This document shows, piece after piece, positions 46,099 through 57,854 of a DNA stretch of 64,000 bases. The stretch is taken from contig LNKV01000065.1 of NCBI GenBank assembly GCA_001465935.1, positions 1-64,000 of the forward strand. The letters run 5' to 3'. A program made the translations under genes and the position numbers. The first letter of the stretch is position 1, and each line of letters opens with the position of its first letter. A model generated the notes under the pieces. That model had not been told where the DNA came from. It did not search any database and worked only from the letters and a program-made list of their open reading frames with translations. The stretch comes from Clarireedia homoeocarpa (taxonomy: Eukaryota > Ascomycota > Leotiomycetes > Helotiales > Rutstroemiaceae).

Positions 46099-49000
46099 AT
46101 GGCTACTCAGAATGCCATCGCAACATGGCAGAAATTCCTCAATCATAGCCTTGTTACACGACTCGACCTCGAACCTTTCACTACTTACGTTCGGATATTG
46201 TCCTCGAAAAGCCCCCTCTCTTCGTCGTATATCTGCAGCATCTTCTTGAGGCCCCACAACCATAACGATACGTCTATTGATCCACGGATATTACGCTACC
46301 TCCAAATACTCCTAGCAGAGGAACTGGTAGATTGCGCGGGGGTTTTACGAGCTCTACTGAAATACTCTTCACTTCAGAATTTCAGGCAAGATGGAAACCT
46401 GCAGCAGGAGGCAACTGGAGGCACGGAGAAAGCCAAAAGGGTGAAGGAAGCGGTCCAGAAATGGAAAAACTCCTACTCTGCTGAAGAAATGATGCTTTAT
46501 CGACTTGCGAAAACGGTTTCTAGCGGCGCGGCACCAAAGAATGCACAAGAAGCAGCTGAAATACTCGTAGCTTGCATACAATGGATGGAAATGGTTACCA
46601 CTGCGATGGGACAAGGAGCACATGAGATATTAAACCCCGAGTCGCATTCCGAAGAAATTGGTATGCTAGGCATGGCATTAGGGACTCTGATGGTTGCGGT
46701 TGTCGGAAATTCAAAGATTCTGGAGGCGCTTGAGAAGGGCCATTGCCAAAAGGGTACAGGGGATATATGATGGCACAACAGAAAATATGTCGCTAACGTG
46801 TTTGTAGGAACCGGGAAAGAACTCGGAAAGGCCCTCAACGCATTCGTCCCTCTCCTGCTCCAAAACTCGCCACAAAATGCTGCGCGCCTGGATGTTTTCC
46901 GGACGCAGACCCTTCTGACGATACAACCGGTTGACAAGAAGGAACAGGCAGCCGATGAGGAGATAAATGAAATATTAGATTCTACAATTGGCATTGACAG
47001 CATTGCAGTCGCCGATTTACCAACTGTGAACTCACGAGCTGGCTTATATCTATACCTGAGCTCTTTGGTAAGCACTTCGTGCACAATGGGCATGAATATG
47101 GTGACTGATGGGTGATTCCAGCTTGTTGGCAGACCTCTTATTGATGATAGTGCGATTTTTACGTATCTACACAACAGGTACCAGGTGAGTGACTTGTATT
47201 CTTAGCAATTGCGCTATACTCATCCCCTGACAGGGCGATATTCAAGCAACGATCATTGATCTCATCCTGGCCTCATTCGACGTTCTGGCCAACGCAACCT
47301 TCCGAAACGAGGGGCAACAGACTACAACCATACTTCGCTCATTTCTGATCAATAAACTACCGCTTCTTCTTTCAACACTTACCACATCTTTGTACCCCCC
47401 TTTGACGTCGGAGTACTGTATAACAGAAGCGCTAGGCCATGTTGATAATAATGCATTCCCTACACTTTCTACTTTATTCGCCGAGTCTAGTAACAATGAT
47501 ATGTTTTCTGATTCCGTCAGACAAGATTTCTGCTTCGCATGTTGCTTGCATGGTTTGATTCCAGAATCAAGTATAGAAACACTACTTGGTGACATCCCAA
47601 TGCAGAGCTTACCTGCCGGTGGTAGATACTCAAAACACGATCTTGTGCAGCAGTGCCTATCTGACTCGGAACGAACCGAGGGGCTGATATCTGAACTCGA
47701 AAACATGGACGGAAATGTTGGTGCAGTAAGCCAAGCAATAACAGAGGTACAGCATTTAATCTCAATTCTCCAATGGTCATCTAACGAGCGGCAGGTCATT
47801 AGACACTTATGCAGCAGTAAGGAAACCATGACTTTGAAAAGTCTGTGTAGCCAACTCGCTCGCAATCCATCGACGCTAGATGTGATGCTACTTTTCGACA
47901 AGCCGACATCATTTTTACAACCGATATGTGACCTACTTGATAATTGGCATTATGATGAAGATCAAGGCGAGTATCAACCTGTATATGAAGAATTCGGCTC
48001 GATATTACTTCTCGTCGTATTATTTACCCACCGGTACAATCTTTCAGTGGTAGATTTAGGAATCCGGGCTCCAAATTCATTTGTGGCAAAGTTGCTGACC
48101 CAAGGTCACTTGAGTCGCGTTCTTGAGCCTCTGACTGAGCAGGAGCAAAGTCATCTCGATGGTTGGATCAGGGGATTGTTCGAGCCCGAGGGTGGTGGAC
48201 TGGGGGACGAGTTAATGTCATCTTGCCCACCACAAGATTTCTATCTTCTTGTGCCTACATTATTTCACCACATTGTCCTTGCATTAAGTACAAACAACCT
48301 TACCGAAGAGGGATTGAAGGGTGGTCTAGAATTTATGGTCGAACCTTTTCTGCTTCCTTGCCTAATACCAGGCATAAACTGGCTTTCGGCACACTTGTGG
48401 GCGTCGCGTGGCGATGCAAATGCTGTGCTCCAAATTCTGTCAGCATTGATCACGAATCCATCATCGAGTAACGCCGAAGCATCTCAATTACTCAACTCGA
48501 TTCTTAAGATAATTGCGAAGAACCTCGAGCATAGTCTCAGGTGGCTTCAACGTGCTGAGCCTACCCGACACGATATTGAGCCGATATCGAAAGCCCTGAA
48601 ACCCAATTTGGGCTGGGAGCGAACAGGCGCTAGTGGTCACACTGAATTAGAATCATGGACAGCAACCCCTGGCGGGGGCCTTGCTGCGAGCATAAAGCTC
48701 ACGATATCAAGTCTTGTGCGGTGGGGTCTCAACCCTGCCGACGATATCATGCCAGCCTCTTATACTCATCGTCAAATTCTTATAGGGATGAAAATTCTAG
48801 GGGCTAGAAGAGTTCTGAATGCTATCATTGATGAAGTAAAAACTCAGACAGAAGCCGGGAATGGAAGCGTGGTACTGGATATTGCCACGTCTTTGATATG
48901 CGCTCCGGATCCCACCAGCTTTGATTCAAATACAAGTGCTAGCATAGACATCTTAAGTGGCGCCAATAACTCACCACAACCGCTGCAGCGTCGGCTGAAC

Positions 49001-49348
49001 CTACGTGAAGCCTTGAAGGTGGAAACAGACAGAATGCCAAAAGTCCACAAAACCGACACGTTCCATGCGGAAACTGTTATCAGATTATTCAGAAGAGTCG
49101 AAGCACAACTTGCACAGCAGCAAAGTTTGCTACCGCATGATGACGGCTTGGGTGGCCTAAATGCGGTGATGGGCGATGGCGTAATGGGAGATGCCGGTCT
49201 GGGAGCGGCAGAACAACAAGATATTGACAATATGGTGACGGCTAATGATGACCTGATGAGTGGTCTAATGGGCGGTAACGGACATGGTGGGGACTTGTTG
49301 GATAGCTTTGGCACCGGCGATGGGCTTGGTGATGGGATGGGATTCTAG
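46099..49348 (+). CDS. med5: Mediator tail subunit 5 (Med5/Nut1)
   Basis: Exons 46099-46753, 46808-47067, 47122-47184 and 47234-49348 give 1,030 residues, the expected size. Med5 belongs to the Mediator tail module that links transcription activators to RNA polymerase II. The protein is a long helical repeat without catalytic motifs. Family-like segments include QNAIATWQKFLNHSLVTRLD at the start, QPICDLLDNWHYDEDQGEYQ with PVYEEFGSILLLVVLFTHRY in the middle, and LPCLIPGINWLSAHLWASRG further on. The C-terminus is a Gly/Asp/Met-rich disordered tail (about 950-1030). Exon 3 is 63 nt. Introns have clear GTAAGC or GTGAGT donors. Neighbouring genes are on the same strand but unrelated. Confidence 0.93.
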
Positions 49349-49728
49349 ACTTTGAGTTGTTGCAGTTTCAAGTTGTGTTATATATCCTTCTAAGTGCAAA
49401 TAGAAACGGCTGATAGGAAAAGACGTTGGAATTCTTGGAATGTAATATTATCGAATTTTTTACCTATACTATACCAATTCTACGACGAATGATTGACTTT
49501 TAAAAGAAGAGCTACTCGTAGAGCATGGCTGTAGTGAATGGTGTTGGAAGAGGGAACAGCTAAGAAACCAAGGCCACGTGCCAAGCAATCTTAACCTTAT
49601 CTCCTTCGGTGATAAGGGGCACGCTAAGATAATGAGAAAAATAATTTTCGACATGGAAAGATTTCCACATTGCGACTCTACAAACAGCACTTTGCGCCTT
49701 CAACGATTTTCAGCACTAGAACGGTACA
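49349..49728. other. Spacer between med5 and utp3
   Basis: 380 bp with no gene-like ORF; it must contain the med5 terminator and the utp3 promoter. Confidence 0.5.
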
Positions 49729-51659
49729 ATGGTCTCGAAAAAGAGGAAGGCTTCTGGCCAAGGCGTCAATGGCAAGCGCGATTATGAAAAATCGAATAGC
49801 AAACTGGCAATCACCACATATGCAGATGTCGCCGACTCCGAAGACGAATTTCACATCAATAGAGACAAAGTTTTGTTGGATGAAGAACCTCATGCGGCGA
49901 AACGTCAGAGAAAGTCTAGAGAAGAAGGTTGGTTTCATAAATATACAGGGGAGGTATTTTCTAACAATTGCCTGCAGATGAACTTATGGAACAGTCGGAC
50001 GAAGAAATATTAGGATATTCCGAGGAGAGCTCCGAGGGAGAGGAAGAAGAAGAGTCTCAGGCCCCAAAATCTAAGAAAGGTCCCACGGCGAAAGAGGCTG
50101 ATGATGAAGACGGACTTGAAGACGAAGACGAAGATGCTGGGGGTTGGGGATCTTCGAAGCGCGATTACTATGATGCAGATAATATTGAAACCGAAGCTGA
50201 TGCGTTGGAGGAAGAGGCCGAAGCCAAACGATTGCAACAGAAAAGACTTCAAAAAATGTCCGAGGCGGATTTTGGTTTCGACGAGAATGAATGGCTTGAG
50301 GATGGAAAAGAGGACGAGGATGGAGATGTGGTTACTGAGGTTCTTAAAGAAGTGGATATTACAGATGATATGAGCCCCGAAGAGAGACTACGGATATTAC
50401 AGACACGATATCCAGAATTCGAGTTCTTGGCAAATGAGTTTGTTGAGCTTCAGCCTGTCCTGCAAAGCTTGCAGGAGGAGGTTGAGCAGACATCGGAAAA
50501 TAAGATCGAAGGTATATCTACGAGTATTGTTAAAGCTAGGGCATTGGCAGCTTACATTGCCGCCTTGACTATGTACTTTGCAATTTTGACATCTCCAGCA
50601 AAGGATGGGCAAGGAAAGACTCTTGACCCCTTAGAGTTGAGGGATCATGCTGTTATGGACAGCTTGCTAGAATGTCGCGAGCTTTGGTCTAAGGTAAAAT
50701 CAATCAAGGTTGCACAACCAGAACTGGCTTCAATGGACGACTCTACGGAGGAAGACATGGACGATGCAATTACAAATGGTTTGGCGGCAGCGAAAGAGCT
50801 TGACGCGATTCGACCAACGAAAAAATCTAAAAAAGACTTGGCTCGTGCTGCTGCAGCTGATAAGGAAGCGGCCAGACGCACCAAGCAGTTGCAAGAAGCC
50901 GAGAAAGAATTGGCCGACCTTGATAATCTTGTGTCCAAATCAAGGAAAGCCGCGCGGAAGGTATCGCAAGCTGTTACGGCAGATGACGACTCCGATTTCG
51001 GTGAAGAGGAATCTCTGGACGCCAAAGCGGCTGCAGAGAAAGCCAAAAAGAGGAAGTCACTCAAATTCTATACTTCTCAGATCGCGCAGAAAGCGAACAA
51101 GAGAGCTGATGCTGGGAGAGGTGCTGGCGGTGATGAAGATTTGCCTTATAGAGAAAGACTTAAAGACCGCCAGGCACGACTTAATGCTGAAGCAGAGAAG
51201 CGTGGAAAGAAACTGGATCAATACGGGAGGGGCACGGCTCTTGGTGGAGATAGTGATGACGATGGTCAAGCTGTTGCGGGCAAGGTACGAGATGATGAGG
51301 ACGAATACTATGATATGGTAGCACAAACATCCAAGAAACGGAAGGACGATAAGCAGGCGAAGTATGAAGCGATAGCGGAGGCGAAGAGAGTAGGAAAACT
51401 GGCGAGAGTGGTAGAAGTAGAGAAAGACGAAGATGGAAAAAGAGCTATTGGTTACGTCATTGAAAAGAACAAGGGATTAGCGCCGAAGAGGAAGAAGGAG
51501 GTCCGAAATCCAAGAGTAAAGAAGAGGATGAAGTATGACGAGAAAAAGAAGAAGCTGTCAAGTATGCGGGCTGTATACAAAGGTGGGGAAGAGAGAGGTG
51601 GTTACGGTGGAGAGAAGACTGGTATTAAAACTGGGTTGGTTAAGAGTAGAAAGCTGTAA
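49729..51659 (+). CDS. utp3: Utp3/Sas10, small-subunit processome protein
   Basis: Exons 49729-49927 and 49978-51659 give 626 residues. Utp3 (Sas10) is part of the U3 snoRNP-containing processome needed for 18S rRNA maturation in the nucleolus. The N-terminus is basic, then strongly acidic (SEGEEEEESQ, DGLEDEDEDAGGWGSSKRDY). A Sas10/Utp3/C1D domain follows (about 165-255, FEFLANEFVELQPVLQSLQE to AAYIAALTMYFAILTSPAKD). Lys/Glu coiled coils come next, and the C-terminal Sas10 domain (EVRNPRVKKRMKYDEKKKKL, SSMRAVYKGGEERGGYGGEK, TGIKTGLVKSRKL) closes the protein. The domain order matches the family exactly. Confidence 0.95.
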
Positions 51660-52078
51660 TAAACCGTTGGACAACTTGTGGGCCGAAGACAGATATGGTG
51701 TTCTTTGAGCGAGGGTACGATGGCTTGCATGTGGTTGTGCAAGGAAGTCGCAGGTTCCTTGCATTGATGATTCATTGAGATTTTGGATCTGGAGATTTTG
51801 CGGTTACTCGAGAAACACAGATGTCTCGGATGGCGACGTTACAGTGTTCCCGTCAATCTGGAGTTGTCATCTGTGAATGACTATAGTGAATTCAATATTA
51901 ATAGCAATAATCTCCAGATAGCGTCGATATCGGCCTGCGAAAGTACGGATGGCTCCTTCTCAGCTCAAGTATTCACTTCGTTAATGCAAAATCCCGCAAA
52001 TGGACCGGAATCTTTACTTTCCAGATGGGATTTTACAGACAATATATTTTGCCCATCTCTGTCAACCCAAAGGTCTGG
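51660..52078. other. Spacer between utp3 and the chitinase gene
   Basis: 419 bp without a gene-like ORF. It includes the chitinase promoter. Confidence 0.5.
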
Positions 52079-53635
52079 ATGGCACTCAAATTTTCCAAAA
52101 TGCTGTGTTCCTTTTTCTTTTTTTGTTGCTGTTCTTTGATTGCTTGCGCCAGTGCAGATCCACAATGCGGTCCTAATGCTCCGCAAGGAAGTCAGACCTG
52201 TCCACTGAATACATGCTGTAGTGCTCTTGGATATTGCGGGGTTTGTCTCCATACCCTATTTACGTATTTCTTCATCCTATGATGGCATCTATACTGGCAT
52301 GCGCGCAAGATCTCTGACTTTTCGCTGTTCTAGACCTCATCAGCATACTGCATCAACGCCGACCCCATAGGCGGAACCCGCCCCTGCCAGCGTGGTTACG
52401 GTACATGCGGCACGATCCAATTCCCCAACTGCGGCGCCGGAAGCACCACAGCGAGCCACGGTCGCCGTGTCGCCTACTGGCAAGTCGCAAGCGTAAATCG
52501 TGCTTGCAATGCCCTTCCAGTCTCGTTGATCCCCACTCAAGGCCTCACCCATCTCATTTTTGCCTTTATGGCTGTTTCGTCGAATAACTATCGCGTAGTA
52601 CCGTTCGACCAGACAGCGGTTCCGTTCATGCATCCGTTTACGGCACTGGCTTCGACTTCTTTGGCTACGTATATGGCGGTGGGAGGGAGTAGTATGTCGG
52701 CGCAGGTTTGGTCGGCGATGGCCTCGAATCAGACGAATCGAGCTGTATTCATAAATAGTGTGGAGCAGTGGCTTTCCGTATTCCGCTTCCAGGGCGTGGA
52801 TCTCGATTGGGAATTCCCGGACTCGGCTGCAGATAGAGAGAATTTCGTGGCGCTGGTGCGCGAAATGAAAGAGTCGTTTATCGCAAAGTATCCCTACCAA
52901 AACTGGGGCATCAGCGTCGTCCTGTTTGTTCTCCACATTCATACCACTATCTGAATAGCTCCACTAACCAAGTGATGATAACAGCCCACCAGACTTCTCC
53001 TCACTATCATTCTACGATCCCGTCGCTCTCGAACCTTACATCGACTTCTTCAACTTCATGGCCTACGACCTACACGGCCCCTGGGAAGCCGCTACTCAAG
53101 GCGCCATTGTGCGTCCTCAAACCGCCATCTCTGACGTCAACAATGCCATCACGCCCCTCTGGTTCGCCGGCGTCGATCCCAGCAAGCTCAATCTCGGTCT
53201 CGCTGCCTACGGCCGCGGCTATACGCTCTCCAACCCAACGTGCAACACCACTGGGTGTCCGTACTCGGGCGCCTCCATCAAAGGCCCGTGTAGTAACGAG
53301 CAGGGCATTCTCAGCATGCGCGAAGTGCAGGTGCTGATTCAGCAGAAGGGCCTGCGACCGACGATGATCCAGGGGCAGATGGTGAAACAGGTGGTTTATG
53401 GCGAGAAGGGGGATCAGTGGATGGGGTTTGATGATGACGAGACGTGGGGCTTGAAGAGGAGTTGGGCGGATCAGCTTTGTATTGGGGGAACGGCGGTTTG
53501 GAGTTTGGATTTGCAGACGGTTGGCACGTGAGTTTTTCTCCTTTTATTTACGCAGTAATGAAGCCGTTGCTTTTTGCGTGCGCTAACAGTTTGGATTCCC
53601 GCAGTGGCGATGGCGTTTTTGGATCTGCGTTTTGA
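52079..53635 (+). CDS. Secreted GH18 chitinase with N-terminal chitin-binding (CBM18-like) module
   Basis: Exons 52079-52240, 52334-52923, 52985-53527 and 53605-53635 give 441 residues. The start MALKFSKM opens a signal peptide (about 1-26). A cysteine-rich CBM18-like module (about 27-75) starts DPQCGPNAPQGSQTCPLNTC. The GH18 TIM barrel (about 100-435) hydrolyses chitin. The catalytic motif DxxDxDxE is present as FQGVDLDWEF, with Glu as proton donor. YDLHGPWEA and GLAAYGRGYTL are the later barrel-strand motifs, and AVWSLDLQTVGT is the final strand. The barrel segment around VVLPPDFSSLSFYDP is short and lacks the usual aromatic YWYL. There is no LysM domain, no GPI signal and no C-terminal extension. 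It is probably a wall-remodelling or nutritional enzyme. Confidence 0.9.
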
Positions 53636-54482
53636 AATAATGCATTTCGAGAATCGGCTCTGAGCGTTTCTCTTTTCTGTTTTTGTGTTTGGCTCGGGCG
53701 TTTCTGGAATTTTACTCTTGCGGATCTTTGGGTTACATGTTTGGAGAAAGTCATGGTATTTGCTGGATGAATTATACGCATTCCCTGGTGGATTCTCAAA
53801 CACGTTATATTGATTCAATTAGAAGTTAGGTTATACACGAATGCATGGCTTTTAGTCTTTGATTTATATTTGAAGTTACGTGGAACAGTCTCTACGTGAC
53901 AGGGCTCCTCCTCCCCTTTCTCCTTCTGGTGTCCACCACAGCGTCAAAAGCCTTCCTGCTCTTCTCTCTATCCCTTTTGGTTGTATGCAAGGACAAACAG
54001 TTATCACACAGGCCTTCTAAACTAGAAAATTGCGCTCTATCGATCCAGGAAGAACTCTATGCGAGGAAGGATGCACGAGGTAAGTAAGTCGATAGCGTGG
54101 AAAGGGTAGATGTTGAGGATACAATGAATGAGATGAAGTAATGATTCGTTGTTCCAGAGTACTAGACGAGGATTGAGAAAAGATATGAGAAGCATGCCAT
54201 CGAAGACTGTGGATAGTGGTTGAAGGATGAATAAGATGCCGTGCAGATAGTTTTTGGTGGATTAGCTGTTGCTAGATTGAAATAGTGGGTTGAACGAGGC
54301 ACTGGAATGAGAAGACGCAAATGTGCGAAAGCCGAAACGTCAACATGTCTGAAGACCCGTATCCTCGTAGTCCGGAAGTATGTCGAGATTCTACGTGAGA
54401 GATAGTAACGAATTGGTGCTAAGAGAACTTCCAAGTATAGAATTCTCAAACCTCAACGGGCCGTAAGTTACCTTCACTGCGT
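53636..54482. other. Spacer downstream of the chitinase gene
   Basis: About 0.85 kb with no gene-like ORF and no notable repeat. Confidence 0.5.
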
Positions 54483-54836
54483 TTAGCTCGGCATCGCTGC
54501 ACGTCCCCAAGTCATTCGGATCTTTTCCAGTTCGTGCTTGTTATCCTCCTTTTTCAATCCTACCAAAAGGCTGCCGGCAAGGAAACAAGCTATCATGACA
54601 ATTATTGTCCAATGAGGCGTTAGTATCAAGGCGATCACAACAACCAAGGTGAAGGACAATGTTAGGGGTACATAAATATGGCAACCAAAACGACATAATG
54701 CGCAGACCGTAACACATGATAGAATGATGCAAAGGTTGATGCTCGGAGGTTTCTCCAAAATATCAGGTAAATCTGTGGACTTGAGAGCCTCTGGGAGATG
54801 TTGAAACTCATGCCTCATTAACGGAACTTTTGACAT
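54483..54836 (-). CDS. Small hypothetical membrane protein, possibly the last exon of a longer gene
   Basis: A 117-codon minus-strand ORF starting MSKVPLMRHEFQHL. It has a polar N-terminus, then two or three hydrophobic helices (INLCIILSCVTVCALC, LTLSFTLVVVIALILT, IIVMIACFLAGSLLVG) and a charged tail KKEDNKHELEKIRMTWG. The reading frame stays open upstream of the ATG to an AATCAG acceptor-like site. A second minus ORF at 54917-55159 could be a preceding exon, but I could not find a donor in the right phase. No family is recognised. Confidence 0.4.
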   Translation of the reverse strand: MSKVPLMRHEFQHLPEALKSTDLPDILEKPPSINLCIILSCVTVCALCRFGCHIYVPLTLSFTLVVVIALILTPHWTIIVMIACFLAGSLLVGLKKEDNKHELEKIRMTWGRAAMPS

Positions 54837-54916
54837 GACGAGAAGAAATATTCGAAGGATAACTGATTTAGCAAATGCGAAGAGGTGGAAAATCTACGGT
54901 TTACAAAGGATGCCCT

Positions 54917-55159
54917 CTACCCTACAGCAAGCTCCTGGTAGTCGACTGCAGCATGTTTCTTGTAGTTCATGGCTAATGCTGTGTTGGTTTGTAATATGTT
55001 GAATGCTACGCTGGTAGTCTGAATCTGCCAATCACACCGTTGCTGAATTTGGGACACTTTTTGACAAAAGGGTGCACACCGAGACTCCATTTGTCGTCCA
55101 GCATTGGCTGCGGCAGAACAAATTCTTGATTGGGGCCCTTGCGGGCTTATATGCTCCAA
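54917..55159 (-). CDS. Small hypothetical ORF, possible upstream exon of the membrane-protein gene
   Basis: An 80-codon ORF (start MEHISPQGPQSRICSAAANA) of balanced, protein-like composition with five cysteines, on the same strand and 80 bp upstream of the membrane ORF. It has no recognisable domain or signal. Treat as tentative. Confidence 0.22.
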   Translation of the reverse strand: MEHISPQGPQSRICSAAANAGRQMESRCAPFCQKVSQIQQRCDWQIQTTSVAFNILQTNTALAMNYKKHAAVDYQELAVG

Positions 55160-55858
55160 TCAGGATTGTAATTTAGAGGTGCTTCTCACGAAGTTTATCA
55201 GAAGGTGAGCCTTTTACATGGGAAATATCTACAAGGTGCTGAGATTATTCAGATGCATATAACCACTCCTCATTCGAAAATATGTTCGCATAGGCTTCTT
55301 TCCTAATGAAAGTTGCCCAGCGCGACTTTGGCCGAATGTGCGGAATTAGATATCGTCTAAGCAGTGCCTGATGCCAATTGAGCATGTGTCCAACCGATTA
55401 GGCATGGGCGTCGATATAGCTATGATTAATATGCGGCAGTGAAGGAATGAGTGTCGAAGAGAAGTATACCTGAGCCGCCCGGCGTGTTTGTGAGTATCAA
55501 AAGTTAGTAGTTCGGTTCTAATATGGACGTACCCCCAGGCAAACTCCAAACAGTACATTCATTCTCCCCCGACAACTACGCCACCACCACCCAGTAAATT
55601 CCAACCCGGAAACCTCGCTTCAAGAAACTCCTCATGATGTCCAGCAGGACGGCAGATATGAGTCTAAACGACGTATGGAAGCAGTTAGGGCATTGAGTAC
55701 GAAGAGTGAACTTTTGTCTTGTCTGGTTTGGTCTACTAAGACCAGTATATTCAACAGACTTTCAAGACGTCAATAACGTACTATACACATAAAATCTGTA
55801 CCTCAAGAATAACGCATACGTATATCAACCTCCCTGCCTCTTGAATACCGCTCACTGC
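55160..55858. other. Spacer downstream of tsc10
   Basis: About 0.7 kb containing the tsc10 3' UTR. No gene-like ORF or clear repeat is seen. Confidence 0.5.
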
Positions 55859-57039
55859 TCACTTCGCCGACGTCATGCCACCCCTCATAAACCCCTTCTC
55901 CACTCCCCATTTCTTAACCTTCCCATCCAAATCCCACCTCACCACTCCCCACACAGCCGCCAAACTACACTCTACAATCCAATCCTTCAATCCAGCATTC
56001 CTCCTACTCCCACCCCACGCACAAGCTCTCATTGCACTTCCCAACAAGCCCGTCGTGATCAAAAACTCCCCCCTCTCCAACCCCTCAATCGCGGCCTTTG
56101 CAACCTGTTCCGGACTCTGAACGGGATCTGCCTCTTCCAAAAGTAGCGTCACCGCAGGCTTCGTACGATTTTCCCTCTCTAGCCCAGGGCTTGTAATCGT
56201 AGCCGGAAATACGGCGTGAATCTTTGGCGGGTTTGGATACAGCAAGAGTTCCTGATCGAGAGTATCGGCGAAGGATTTAAGCGCTGCTTTAGCGGGAGAG
56301 TAGGGCGAGTAGCCGGCGGTAGAGTAGAACGCTAGCACGCTGCTGGTGAAGATGAGATGTCTATCTGTTGGTCGGCGCTGTGTGTGGTCGTTGTTTTCTG
56401 GAGAGAGCCATTGACCGAGGATTGCATGTGCCATATCAACGCAGCTCCAGTAGTTCATGTCCATCTGCGAACGCATGGTAGAGATAGGTGTGTCCAGGAA
56501 GAGAGCGGGATGCGACGCTCCGGCGATACACCAGACGATGTCGGGGGTTAAACCATTGTTGAAGGTGGTGGTTTCGGCAAGGATGCGGGTGGACTCGTTA
56601 GGAAGGGTGACATCGGCGGATATGCAGTGGAAGCGTTGAGTTGAAGGGGATGAAGCTGCGGCCTATAAATTGTGAGCGATTGCGGTTTTCGAAGAAAGTT
56701 TGGGGTTTAGACGAACTAGGACAGACCTTTATTTCAAGTAGAGCCGCCTCCAATTTATCAACACTCCTCGAGACAATCACCAGATTAGCCCCCTTCTGCG
56801 CGAGTTGTATAGCTACACTTTTTCCCATCCCCTCCGACGCGCCCGTCAATAGGATTGTCTGTTACAAACTAACGTCAGTTTTTGACATTTTGCAGATAAA
56901 AAAAATGCACAATTAACAAGCATGCCTTTCCTTTTACTTCGAACTTGTTCCCCCTAAAGAATCCCATGATAAATGATAATGATATGGCGAAACATGGTAC
57001 GAGAGCTGCGATGGCCCAGTAGTTAATTGCTGAAGCCAT
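55859..57039 (-). CDS. tsc10: 3-ketosphinganine (3-dehydrosphinganine) reductase, SDR family
   Basis: Exons 57039-56926, 56858-56727 and 56662-55859 give 349 residues. Tsc10 reduces 3-ketosphinganine to dihydrosphingosine with NADPH at the ER, the second step of sphingolipid synthesis. An N-terminal membrane anchor (about 8-28, WAIAALVPCFAISLSFIMGF) precedes the Rossmann motif TGASEGMGKS (TGxxxGxG). The catalytic Tyr-Lys pair is in YSPYSPAKAA, with the Ser in SSVLAF. The C-terminus has an amphipathic or hydrophobic stretch (DWIVECSLAAVWGVVRW), as in the family. The first intron appears to begin with GC (AAG/GCATGC) rather than GT; this keeps the expected KGKTILLTG junction. A GT donor 12 nt upstream would drop VKGK. 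SCAP, another ER lipid-homeostasis gene, is the next gene upstream on the same strand. Confidence 0.93.
56859..56925 (-). other. Probable GC-AG intron in tsc10
   Basis: The donor reads AAG/GCATGC and the acceptor TTTGTAACAG/ACA. Splicing here gives an unbroken EVKGKTILLTG. The alternative GT donor (GAA/GTAAAA) is also in phase but removes four residues at a conserved position. Confidence 0.6.
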
Positions 57040-57854
57040 ACTGGCAATTAGATAAGTGATGAGCGAGACAGAGTAGATGTTGTTAGTTGAAACGCGCGGG
57101 GACGCGATGGCCGGAAGCTAGTTGCCCGCTCAGTTTATTTTGGGGTGGAGTTATAGGGCTGGGATATGCCGATAGGCAACTAATACGAGATAAGAAAATG
57201 TCTGAGGGGCTAAAAGATATTTGAATAGATGGCCTCAGTTAGAGAATTCAACGGAACTGGCTGGTTCCAAAGGTTCGTTTTGAGGTGCCATTGAAGAAAG
57301 TATTGCTGTCTCTACAATATTGAGTCGAGCTGTGCGACATACCATGCCATCCATTGAATTATAACATTTCAGGTATCACAACATTTATAGACAAAGTTAT
57401 ATGCAAATGCACTTAGTACTTCTATTGACTGTAAAAACAGTAACCCGATCAACCGGTGTAGCCAATCCTTAATCCACCTTCATTCGTTCCTCAGTCCAGT
57501 CCAGCCCTTGGACGCTGACTGGAAAAATCAATGCTTTTGAAGTTATAAATAACCCTCATAGCTCATGATCAACAGCACTACCGCCCATGTTCCCTCTATC
57601 CATGAAGTTCTTGATGTAATTGCCCTAACATCGCCAGAAATAACTCCATCGTGCTTTATAACAATGTCAAATATGCAAAAATGAATACGAAGCCACAAGA
57701 CCTGTCCGTCAACGCCGCTGTAGTAACCCAAATATGAATCCTTCCATGTTGCAAAACGCCATATATCCGTTTCGTGGGTATCATCCGTCCCCCAAAAACC
57801 AAGCTGCGGATAAATAAAAGTGATAATTCGTAAAAGATGTGAAGATTGTGACCA
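57040..57854. other. Spacer between tsc10 and SCAP
   Basis: 815 bp containing the tsc10 promoter and the 3' UTR of the SCAP gene. Short ORFs show no features. Confidence 0.5.
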
